From Shewanella putrefaciens (GTDB lineage: Bacteria; Pseudomonadota; Gammaproteobacteria; Enterobacterales; Shewanellaceae), in assembly GCF_016406325.1 (NCBI RefSeq), contig NZ_CP066370.1, forward strand, positions 3,348,001 to 3,412,000: 64,000 nucleotides of DNA, in the 5' to 3' direction. The first letter of the stretch is position 1. Every line of letters begins with the position of its first letter. A program made the position numbers and the translations under genes. Of the stretch, positions 57,002 through 64,000 are shown in pieces. Under the pieces are notes generated by a model, which did not search any database, was not told where the DNA came from, and was given only the letters and a program-made list of their open reading frames with translations.

Positions 57002-57787
57002 TTATTCAGCACCGTGTACTTTATTAAGGGTCACTTCACCAAGTTGACGCATTTGTTTACGGATCCAAGCTGATCGCTGTTCAACATAAGATGAAGGAGG
57101 AGAAACCTTATAGCGCCATGGATTAGGTAGCACGGCAGCAAGTAAAGATGCCTCATAACGGGTGAGTTTTGCAGCAGATTTGCCAAAGTAATACTGAGCG
57201 GCAGCCTCTGCCCCGTATATACCAGGGCCAAATTCGACAATGTTTAAATACACTTCAAGAATGCGTGACTTATCCCAAGTCAGTTCCATGAGTAGGGTGA
57301 ACCAAGCTTCTATTCCTTTACGCAAAAAACTGCGGCTAGACCACATAAATAGATTCTTCGCAGCTTGCTGACTCAGCGTACTGGCACCGCGTACCTTACT
57401 CCCCTTCTGGTTATATTCAAACGCAGCGCTGATTGCGGCTAAATCAAAACCCGTATGATCCGCAAATTTTTGATCTTCTGCGGCAATCACCGCCAACTGT
57501 AACTCAGGGGAAATTTGCCCAATAGCCCGCCATTGATGACGAACCTCAGTGATAGTGGCAGGCGGAAACAAAGCGCGTTCAATTCGCCAAGTCCACATAG
57601 GCGGATCGACAAAACGCAAAAAGACGACGATAAAGATCGAGCTTAACCACAGCCAAAATACAATCTTAACTAACCAAGAAATTAAGCGCTTAAAGCCACG
57701 CTTACCTGGCTTGGGGGCGGGATGATTGGTTCTATTAACTCGGGGATGATTGACATGATCCCGCATCGCATACAAAGGTGCGGTCAT
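57002..57787 (-). CDS. mtgA: Monofunctional biosynthetic peptidoglycan transglycosylase
   Basis: Inner-membrane glycosyltransferase of family GT51 that polymerises lipid II glycan strands. One membrane helix (about 40-60), then the catalytic domain with '[15 protein letters not shown]' (catalytic Glu104), '[16 protein letters not shown]', '[27 protein letters not shown]' (in two blocks) and '[18 protein letters not shown]'. No transpeptidase domain follows, so it is MtgA and not PBP1. 261 residues. The N-terminal 35 residues are basic and Pro-rich. Confidence 0.95.
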   Translation of the reverse strand: MTAPLYAMRDHVNHPRVNRTNHPAPKPGKRGFKRLISWLVKIVFWLWLSSIFIVVFLRFVDPPMWTWRIERALFPPATITEVRHQWRAIGQISPELQLAVIAAEDQKFADHTGFDLAAISAAFEYNQKGSKVRGASTLSQQAAKNLFMWSSRSFLRKGIEAWFTLLMELTWDKSRILEVYLNIVEFGPGIYGAEAAAQYYFGKSAAKLTRYEASLLAAVLPNPWRYKVSPPSSYVEQRSAWIRKQMRQLGEVTLNKVHGAE

Positions 57788-58313
57788 TTATATCGTCTCA
57801 TTAAAAAAATCATTAATATTAACTTGTTATTTAAACAGATGATTAATCCATTCTTCACGACTTCACTCAAGGCGATAAAAATAGCCGCTCAGAAACAAAC
57901 GATTATATTGTCACAACCTGCGCAATAAGCCGAGTCAAAAATGGTAATGGGCATATAGGAACGAAAAATTAAGGAATGATAAACCAGTTAACGTCTAAGA
58001 ACACACTGGATTCAACCTCGGCAGCTTTGACAGCAGCTCGCCGAGGTGAAATAACCGATTAACGAGCGCTAGCAAGCCAATCAAATTTATGCAGTAAAAT
58101 CTCCCAAGACTATCTATGGGGACTTCAAAATATAGTTCATACCCAACAAATTGTGCATAAGTCTGTGAGTAAAAATGTACAATTTTTTTTCAACAACAGA
58201 AACACATTGGTTAACTATATGAAAATCAATCTAACTCACTTTAATGACGGCAGAATGACAACCCAAATTTTGTAACTATTAATTCGCTTCAAAATCAAAC
58301 AATAAAAGACCAT
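57788..58313. other. Long intergenic region between mtgA and cysH
   Basis: About 530 bases. They hold the mtgA promoter and a hairpin, ACCTCGGC (58015-58022) with GCCGAGGT (58040-58047), without a T run. No coding frame with a ribosome site and no RNA gene is recognised. Confidence 0.5.
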
Positions 58314-58346
58314 AAATAAAAACACCCCGAGCAAAATCGAGGTGTT
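58314..58346 (-). terminator. Terminator of the cysJIH operon
   Basis: On the minus strand AACACCTCGA and TCGGGGTGTT pair over 10 bp (one G-T) with a 6-base loop and a T run, 24 bases after the cysH stop. Confidence 0.85.
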
Positions 58347-58369
58347 AAGTTTTTAACTCAATAAGATAG

Positions 58370-59152
58370 TTAGATTTCGTAGTGCAGACCACACTCACGT
58401 TTTAGGCCATTAAAGCGGGTTTCTTCCTCCGTCATGCCTAATTCGAGTGGTTTACTCGAATGGGTATCCCCCACAGAAACATAGCCTTGCTCCCAAAGTG
58501 GATGGTACGGTAAGTCAAATTGCGTCAAATAGAGGTGCACATCTTTATTCGACCATTCGATAATCGGCAGTAACTTAAAGCGTGTGCCATGAATTGCCAG
58601 TATCGGCAGCGCCTCACGGGTACTGGCTTGACTGCGTCTCAGCCCTGCAAACCAAGTGCCGACTTCAAGCTCGGCTAAAGCGCGTTGCATAGGCTCAACT
58701 TTGTTTAAACGGTTGTATTGCTCTAGCCCGTCTAACCCTTGCTCCCACAACTGACCAAAGCGTGCCTCTTGCCATGCCGATGTCATCACTGCTTGATACA
58801 CTTTTAAATTCAGCGATAAACGCTCGGTCAGTTCATCGATAAACTGATAAGTCTCAGGGAATAAATAACCCGTATCCGTGAGGATAACCGGAATATTCGC
58901 CTGTGCCTGACTCACCATATGCAGCATCACTGCGGCTTGGATCCCAAAGCTTGAGGACAGTGCGTGATTACCGGGCAAATAAGTTAAGCCCCATAGCACT
59001 CGCTCTTGCGCGCTCAGTCCAGCTAAAAACTGATTGATACGCTCAAGCTCTATCGCTTGCTCAGCCTTTGGCGCACTCAATAATGCCTTGAGTTCGGCAG
59101 CGCTGACCACAGTCGGCACTTTATCACTGGTTTTATGCTCAAGATCAACCAT
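58370..59152 (-). CDS. cysH: Phosphoadenylyl-sulfate reductase CysH
   Basis: Thioredoxin-dependent enzyme that reduces PAPS to sulfite. The PP-loop fold is marked by '[16 protein letters not shown]' near residue 68, '[15 protein letters not shown]', '[14 protein letters not shown]', and the catalytic cysteine in the C-terminal '[10 protein letters not shown]'. Only this single cysteine and no APS-type CC..CxxC motif is present, so the substrate is PAPS. I chose ATG 59152, which overlaps the cysI stop by 8 bases and has AAGGA upstream; six earlier in-frame codons are not conserved. It is the last gene of the operon. Confidence 0.95.
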   Translation of the reverse strand: MVDLEHKTSDKVPTVVSAAELKALLSAPKAEQAIELERINQFLAGLSAQERVLWGLTYLPGNHALSSSFGIQAAVMLHMVSQAQANIPVILTDTGYLFPETYQFIDELTERLSLNLKVYQAVMTSAWQEARFGQLWEQGLDGLEQYNRLNKVEPMQRALAELEVGTWFAGLRRSQASTREALPILAIHGTRFKLLPIIEWSNKDVHLYLTQFDLPYHPLWEQGYVSVGDTHSSKPLELGMTEEETRFNGLKRECGLHYEI

Positions 59153-60842
59153 GAAAATCCTTAGCGGCATCGATCACCGCCTTCACTACGCCCACGCGGA
59201 CGGTGAAGTTACCAAAGGTTTCGCCTGCATCACGCTCAACGGCGTAGCGGCCAAACAGGGCATCCAATTCGGCGAGAATGTCCGCCTCTTGGATATTTTC
59301 TCTGTGCATCTTGTTCAGGCGAGTCCCTTCAAAGCTTGCACCTAAATACAAGTTATAGCGACCCGGCGCCTTACCCACAAGGCCAATTTCAGCGGCAAAT
59401 GGACGGGCACAACCGTTAGGACAACCTGTCATCCGCACCACAATCGCTTGCTCGCTAATGCCGTGTTTTGCCTGCAGCGCATCGATATGATCGATAAACT
59501 CAGGGAAATAACGCTCGGCTTCCGCCATCGCTAATGGACACGTCGGCAACGCCACACAGGCAATAGAGTGACCGCGGGTTTGTGTCAACACTTGGCCAAG
59601 TAGACCGTGTTTGCGGGCTAAGCCTTCAATGGTGGCTTTATCTTCCGCCGCGACGCCTGCGATGATCATGTTTTGATTCGAGGTCATGCGGAAATCGCCC
59701 TTGTGGATCTTAGCAATTTCACGCAGCCCCGTTTGCAACGTTTGGCCCGGTAAATCTTTAATACGACCGCTTTCGATAAATAAGGTTAAATGCCACTTAC
59801 CGTCAACGCCTTCGACCCAACCATAACGATCGCCGCGATCGCCGATCACAACCTCGCGCTTAGGTTCAAATTTCACCCCAGCACGGGCCTCGACTTCGGC
59901 TTTAAACTTCTCATAGCCATGGTCGACAATGGTGTATTTAAGGCGTGAACGCTTACGATTAGAGCGATTACCCCAGTCGCGTTGCACTGTCATCACAGCT
60001 TCGGCAAATTTCATCACATCTTCAGTTTTGATAAAACCAAAGTCGTCAGCCAGACGTGGGAAAGTTTCCACTTCGCCATGGGTCGAGCCCATGCCGCCGC
60101 CCGCAGTCAGGTTAAAGCCAACTAGCTCGCCATTTTCGGCAACAGCAATAAAGCCTAAATCGTTGGTGTAAACATCGACATCGTTGTCGGGAGGAACCGC
60201 AACCGCCATTTTGAACTTACGTGGCAGATAGGTTTTGCCATACACAGGTTCGACGGTTTCATCTTCGGTGGTCAGTAACTTTTCTTCATCTAACCAAATT
60301 TCGGCGTAGGCGCGAGTGTGTGGCAGCAGATGATCTGAGAGCTTTTTCGCCACCGCATAGGCCTGCTCGTGCAGTTTAGATTCCACCGGATTGGGGTTAC
60401 ACATCACGTTACGGTTAACATCACCACAGGCAGCAATCGAATCCAGCGCCTGCCGATCTAAGTCTTGAATAATGGTCTTTAAGTTACGTTTAGGAATACC
60501 GTGATATTGGAAGGTTTGACGGGTCGTCAAACGAATGCTGTTCGAGCTGGTGAGCGTCGAAGCAATTTTGTCCACGCCTAACCATTGCTGCGGAGAACAA
60601 ATACCGCCAGGTACACGGGCGCGCAACATAAAACTATATAAAGGTTCGAGTTTTTGCTCTTTACGTTCGTTACGTAAATCGCGGTCATCCTGCTGATAGA
60701 AGCCATGAAATTTGATCAGCTGCTGATCGCCATCGCTGAAACTGCCTGTCACAGAAGAATCTAAACCTTCTTTGATGGTCCCGCGCAGGTAATCACTGTC
60801 GGTCTTTAGGTATTCGTTTAACGCTAACTTTTGCTCACTCAT
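59145..60842 (-). CDS. cysI: Sulfite reductase hemoprotein subunit CysI
   Basis: Siroheme and 4Fe-4S protein that reduces sulfite to sulfide with six electrons from CysJ. The cluster and siroheme cysteines are in '[13 protein letters not shown]' (near residue 430) and '[14 protein letters not shown]' (near 470). Duplicated ferredoxin-sulfite reductase repeats cover about 70-330 and 360-550, and '[15 protein letters not shown]' lies near 150. 565 residues, as in E. coli (570). It follows cysJ by 99 bases and overlaps cysH. Confidence 0.97.
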   Translation of the reverse strand: MSEQKLALNEYLKTDSDYLRGTIKEGLDSSVTGSFSDGDQQLIKFHGFYQQDDRDLRNERKEQKLEPLYSFMLRARVPGGICSPQQWLGVDKIASTLTSSNSIRLTTRQTFQYHGIPKRNLKTIIQDLDRQALDSIAACGDVNRNVMCNPNPVESKLHEQAYAVAKKLSDHLLPHTRAYAEIWLDEEKLLTTEDETVEPVYGKTYLPRKFKMAVAVPPDNDVDVYTNDLGFIAVAENGELVGFNLTAGGGMGSTHGEVETFPRLADDFGFIKTEDVMKFAEAVMTVQRDWGNRSNRKRSRLKYTIVDHGYEKFKAEVEARAGVKFEPKREVVIGDRGDRYGWVEGVDGKWHLTLFIESGRIKDLPGQTLQTGLREIAKIHKGDFRMTSNQNMIIAGVAAEDKATIEGLARKHGLLGQVLTQTRGHSIACVALPTCPLAMAEAERYFPEFIDHIDALQAKHGISEQAIVVRMTGCPNGCARPFAAEIGLVGKAPGRYNLYLGASFEGTRLNKMHRENIQEADILAELDALFGRYAVERDAGETFGNFTVRVGVVKAVIDAAKDFHG

Positions 60843-60941
60843 GGCAACTGCCTCTTAAAATTGGGTTCGCTGGCTGCACAGGTCATCACGTGTGCAGCTT
60901 TGGCTATTCTTATGCGTTTCTTATCTGCGCAACGGTTGAGA

Positions 60942-62741
60942 TTAATACACGTCTTTTTGGTAGCGTTTATTGCTGCGCAGGGTTTCAAAATAGGCTTCGG
61001 CAGCTTCGGTATTCAAACCACCGACTTCGACTGCCACCTCAATCAAGGCTTGGTGAACATCCTTTGCCATCCGCTCGGCATCACCGCAAATGTAGAGATG
61101 TGCGCCGTTTTGCAACCATTGCCACAGGGCTTGGCCTTGTTCTTTAATGCGGTGCTGCACATAAATCTTATGGGCCTGATCGCGGGAGAACGCTACGTCG
61201 ATACGGCTGAGATCGCCATTTTTCAAATACTGTTGCCACTCGGTTTGATACAGGAAATCCTGCTCAAAGTGTGGATTACCGAAGAATAACCAGCTATCAC
61301 CTTGGATCCCTTGTGCTACGCGCTCCTGCATAAAGGCACGGAACGGCGCAACCCCCGTGCCAGGTCCAATCATGATCACCGGTGTTTCTGGGTTTTCGGG
61401 TAAACGGAAGTGCTTATTAGGCTCAACATAAACCTTAACTTGCGTGCCTTCCTGCGCTGAGGCTAAGAAGTGTGACGCGCCGCCAAAACGTGCCGCGCCG
61501 TGGCGCTCATCTTCCACTAAGGCCACCGTTAAGTGGACTTCTGTTTCAACTTCGCTTTGACTTGAGGCGATAGAGTAAAGTCTTGGCGTTAATGGACGCA
61601 GTAGCTCAAGCAGTTTTGCTGCATTTAAGGTTACTGAGTTATTTGATAACGGATACTGAGTGACTAAATCGGCAAATTGATGCTTAAGGATAAAGTGGCG
61701 CACTTGTTCTTTATCTTCGCTCAATGCCAGCAGTTCAGCGCTGCCGCTCAATTCGGCCCAAGCTTTGACTAATCCAGGGTATAACTGGGTCAATTCTTTC
61801 TTATCAACTAAGGCTTGCTTAAGGGTCAAAGATTCTTTTTCGACAACCACTTGCTCATCACCTAAGAGTGACAGTGCAGTTAAAATCTCCTCAACTAAGG
61901 CTTCGTTATTACTAAACCACACACCGAGGGCATCACCCGCTTGATAGGTTAACCCTGAGTCGCCAAGGTCAATTTCAACATGGCGCACGTCTCGGTCCGA
62001 ACCGCGACCAGTAATTTTCTGGCTCACAAGCACTTCGGCGCTATAGGGGTTTTGCTTAGTAAATTCACTTTCGCCAATCGCTTTGGCCGTGCCGATGGAT
62101 ACCACACTGGCGGACGAGGTTTCGATCAGCGGCTTAACGGCCTCTAATACATCGGCGTGCCACTGACCCGCGGCAGCTTCATAATCCATATCGCATTCAA
62201 TCAAAGGTAACAGTGACTTAGCACCCAGTGCTGCTAAGCGGGCATCGAAGTCTTTACCTGTTTGGCAGAAGAACTCATAGCTAGAATCCCCCAACGCGAG
62301 CACTGAGTAATGTAGATTGTCTAACTTAGGGGCACGTTTCGATGCTAAAAACTTGTGTAATTCAATCGCATCATCCGGCGCTTCACCTTCACCATGGGTG
62401 CTGACCACCAGCAAAAGCACAGCTTCTTGCTTTAATTGGCGAACATTGTATTCGCCCATAGAAGCCAGATTGACCACATAGCCTTGGGATTGTGCCTTCT
62501 CGGCAAGCGCCTTAGCCACACCCCGGCCATTACCCGTTTGGCTGCCATAGAGAATCGTCACAGTTTGAGCCGTTTGCGCCTGCGCAACAGGCGCTAATTG
62601 ACCCGCATTGGCAGTTGCAGCAAGATAGCCACTCACCCAAGCCAGTTGCACTGCACTTAACTCAGAAGTGAGTTGTTTTAGCTTCTCGACTTGTCCTTGA
62701 GACAATGGCGAAGCTAGCGATGAAAGTTCTTTTAACAACAT
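60942..62741 (-). CDS. cysJ: Sulfite reductase flavoprotein subunit CysJ
   Basis: NADPH-dependent flavoprotein that feeds CysI. An N-terminal flavodoxin domain (about 62-205) binds FMN: 'TILYGSQTGNGRGVAKALAE' and 'VSTHGEGEAPDD'. A linker and FAD-binding domain (about 230-450) contains 'RLYSIASSQ' and 'GGASHFLAS', and an NADP domain closes with 'MIGPGTGVAPFRAFMQER' and the C-terminal aromatic 'RYQKDVY'. 599 residues, standard. It is first in the cysJIH operon, divergent from pntA. Confidence 0.97.
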   Translation of the reverse strand: MLLKELSSLASPLSQGQVEKLKQLTSELSAVQLAWVSGYLAATANAGQLAPVAQAQTAQTVTILYGSQTGNGRGVAKALAEKAQSQGYVVNLASMGEYNVRQLKQEAVLLLVVSTHGEGEAPDDAIELHKFLASKRAPKLDNLHYSVLALGDSSYEFFCQTGKDFDARLAALGAKSLLPLIECDMDYEAAAGQWHADVLEAVKPLIETSSASVVSIGTAKAIGESEFTKQNPYSAEVLVSQKITGRGSDRDVRHVEIDLGDSGLTYQAGDALGVWFSNNEALVEEILTALSLLGDEQVVVEKESLTLKQALVDKKELTQLYPGLVKAWAELSGSAELLALSEDKEQVRHFILKHQFADLVTQYPLSNNSVTLNAAKLLELLRPLTPRLYSIASSQSEVETEVHLTVALVEDERHGAARFGGASHFLASAQEGTQVKVYVEPNKHFRLPENPETPVIMIGPGTGVAPFRAFMQERVAQGIQGDSWLFFGNPHFEQDFLYQTEWQQYLKNGDLSRIDVAFSRDQAHKIYVQHRIKEQGQALWQWLQNGAHLYICGDAERMAKDVHQALIEVAVEVGGLNTEAAEAYFETLRSNKRYQKDVY

Positions 62742-63161
62742 GAGACGGCCCTATGACAGTGTAATGTCCACCAGCTTATCGTGGTTTAAGAAAAGCAAAA
62801 AAGAATAAAATTTGATTTTTAATTCCATTTTGGAATATACAAAGGGCAAAATTTAAGCTACAAAAGTGTGCGCTGGTTAAAAGTTTTTGATACGACCAGT
62901 ACAGAAACGACTCGCTTGAGAAATATGCGCTTGTGTCAAACCAAAGTCTTGCCACAATGGTATGAGCCTGCTGTACAGTGACCTCTGTTGCTCGCTGAGA
63001 AGTTTGTTTTGAAAGCACAAATTTCACACTCAAGATTTAATGCACTAACTTGCCGCAATCAAATAGACGAGTTAACTCTTGTTGCTGCCTAGCCCTACCT
63101 AGGTTTAGCGCAGGGGAAAGTACTCAGGCAGAACGATTATATAAACCACCAGGGAGTAGTC
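62742..63161. other. Regulatory region between cysJ and pntA
   Basis: 420 bases hold both promoters. The cysJ side has the candidate CysB palindrome at 62822-62836. An 85-codon minus-strand frame at 62776-63033 has no ribosome site or family feature and overlaps that palindrome, so I do not call it a gene. Confidence 0.55.
62822..62836 (-). promoter_or_regulatory. Candidate CysB site upstream of cysJ
   Basis: ATTCCA-TTT-TGGAAT is a perfect inverted repeat about 80 bases before the cysJ start; its right side continues as GGAATATA, the same half-site as upstream of cobA. CysB binding is inferred. Confidence 0.45.
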
Positions 63162-64000
63162 ATGCAGATTGGAATACCGAGAGAGAGTCTCGCCGGTGAA
63201 ACTCGGGTCGCCGCGACCCCTGCCACCGTTGAGCAGCTTAAAAAGCTCGGCTTTGAGGTTGTTATTGAGGCCAATGCGGGTCAACTGTCAAGCTTCGATG
63301 ATGCGGCCTTTGAAGCTGCGGGCGCGAGTGTAACTAAGGATGTCTGGCAAGCGGATCTCATTTTTAAGGTCAATGCACCAAGCGATGTTGAAATTGAACA
63401 AATTAAAGATGGTGCGACGTTAATCAGTTTTATTTGGCCCGCTCAAAATCCTGAGTTGGTTGAGAAGCTATCTAAACGTAACATCAATGTCATGGCAATG
63501 GACATGGTGCCACGCATCTCCCGTGCCCAGTCACTGGATGCCCTCTCCTCGATGGCAAATATCGGTGGCTATCGCGCCGTTGTTGAGGCCGCGCATCAAT
63601 TTGGCCGTTTCTTTACTGGTCAAATTACTGCTGCTGGTAAAGTGCCTCCCGCCAAAGTATTAGTGATTGGTGCTGGTGTAGCTGGCCTTGCCGCCATTGG
63701 TACAGCGGGCTCACTAGGTGCTATAGTGCGCGCCTTCGATACCCGCTTAGAAGTGGCCGAGCAAATCGAATCCATGGGTGGCCAGTTCCTTAAACTGGAT
63801 TTTGGTAACGAAGAAGGCGGTTCATCGGACGGTTATGCTAAAACCATGTCGGACGAATTTATCGCCGCCGAAATGGCGCTGTTTGCCGAGCAAGCCAAAG
63901 AAGTCGATATCATCATCACTACTGCGCTGATCCCTGGCCGTCCTGCACCTAAGCTCATCACCAAAGCCATGGTCGATAGCATGAAGAGCGGCTCTGTAAT
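63162..64000 (+). CDS. pntA: NAD(P) transhydrogenase subunit alpha (partial, cut by the window end)
   Basis: The frame opens at ATG 63162 behind GGGAG and runs off the window, giving the first 279 residues. PntA carries the NAD(H)-binding part of the proton-pumping transhydrogenase that makes NADPH from NADH. The start 'MQIGIPRESLAGETRVAATP' is typical, followed by 'RISRAQSLDALSSMANIGGY' near 122 and the nucleotide loop 'VLVIGAGVAGLAAIGTAGSLG' in two parts near 166. 'ALIPGRPAPKLIT' near 262 is also conserved. NADPH from this enzyme would suit the adjacent NADPH-using sulfite reductase, but co-regulation is not shown. Confidence 0.95.
   Translation, partial: MQIGIPRESLAGETRVAATPATVEQLKKLGFEVVIEANAGQLSSFDDAAFEAAGASVTKDVWQADLIFKVNAPSDVEIEQIKDGATLISFIWPAQNPELVEKLSKRNINVMAMDMVPRISRAQSLDALSSMANIGGYRAVVEAAHQFGRFFTGQITAAGKVPPAKVLVIGAGVAGLAAIGTAGSLGAIVRAFDTRLEVAEQIESMGGQFLKLDFGNEEGGSSDGYAKTMSDEFIAAEMALFAEQAKEVDIIITTALIPGRPAPKLITKAMVDSMKSGSV

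Noticed and set aside
57722..57928. 68-codon plus-strand frame over the mtgA start
   Set aside because: It lies opposite mtgA and its promoter and has no supporting features.
58015..58047. GC-rich hairpin between mtgA and cysH
   Set aside because: No T run and no nearby gene end; too little to call it a terminator or RNA.
62776..63033. 85-codon minus-strand frame upstream of cysJ
   Set aside because: It overlaps the cysJ regulatory palindrome, has no ribosome site and an unconvincing composition.
1..64000. tRNA, rRNA, CRISPR array, transposase or prophage genes
   Set aside because: I looked for cloverleaf-like A/B boxes, spaced repeats and transposase or integrase motifs and found none.

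Overview
The window reads as core chromosome of a marine or aquatic gammaproteobacterium, most probably Shewanella. This is inferred from gene content: the lysS-prfB pair, a cobA-cysD-cysN-transporter-cysC cluster close to cysJIH and pntA, many close homologues of enterobacterial proteins (PitA, NfsB, HemG, RlmC, PldA, OpgD), several chemotaxis/c-di-GMP proteins and a GlyGly-CTERM protein tail. No species call is possible without a search.

Layout. 0-7.8 kb: lipoprotein M1 aminopeptidase, a chemoreceptor, a PAS-GAF-GGDEF diguanylate cyclase and a DUF72 protein. 7.8-17.7 kb: Pit-type phosphate transporter, AraC regulator and divergent glutamine amidotransferase, OpgD glucan protein, CstA-type transporter, a frameshifted GNAT acetyltransferase, and an lrgAB pair with a divergent LysR regulator. 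17.7-20.3 kb: a polar amino-acid ABC transporter whose promoter carries two tandem ARG-box-like operators, suggesting ArgR control and arginine/ornithine uptake. 20.3-22.8 kb: accessory island of three small same-strand genes plus a decayed VOC-family gene, each followed by an attC-like hairpin site; it looks like a cassette cluster without an integrase. 22.8-28 kb: nfsB, a DnaJ-domain protein, an unusual DsbA-family protein, a cytochrome b-like membrane protein with hemG, and a TIGR03899-like protein. 28-33.8 kb: sulfate activation (cysC, SLC13/RCK transporter, cysN, cysD) with cobA upstream. 34-41.5 kb: pldA, an S41-like protein without its serine, pbpG, a decayed DUF2846 gene, lysS and prfB (programmed frameshift). 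42-58 kb: a 1424-residue formate-dehydrogenase fusion, a second chemoreceptor, ChrA, rlmC, a short GlpD-like protein, the ohrR/ohr pair, a thioredoxin-CcdA fusion, a YjfB-like small protein, an unrecognised anchored protein and mtgA. 58.4-62.7 kb: cysJIH; 63.16 kb to the end: start of pntA.

The cys genes form one pathway split over two loci: CysDN and CysC activate sulfate to PAPS, CysH and CysIJ reduce it to sulfide, and CobA supplies the siroheme precursor for CysI. Both loci have a GGAATATA half-site upstream, a candidate shared CysB signal. Redox and envelope maintenance recur through the rest (Ohr, DsbA-like, Trx-CcdA, PldA, PbpG, MtgA, OpgD). I saw no rRNA, tRNA, CRISPR array, insertion sequence or prophage.
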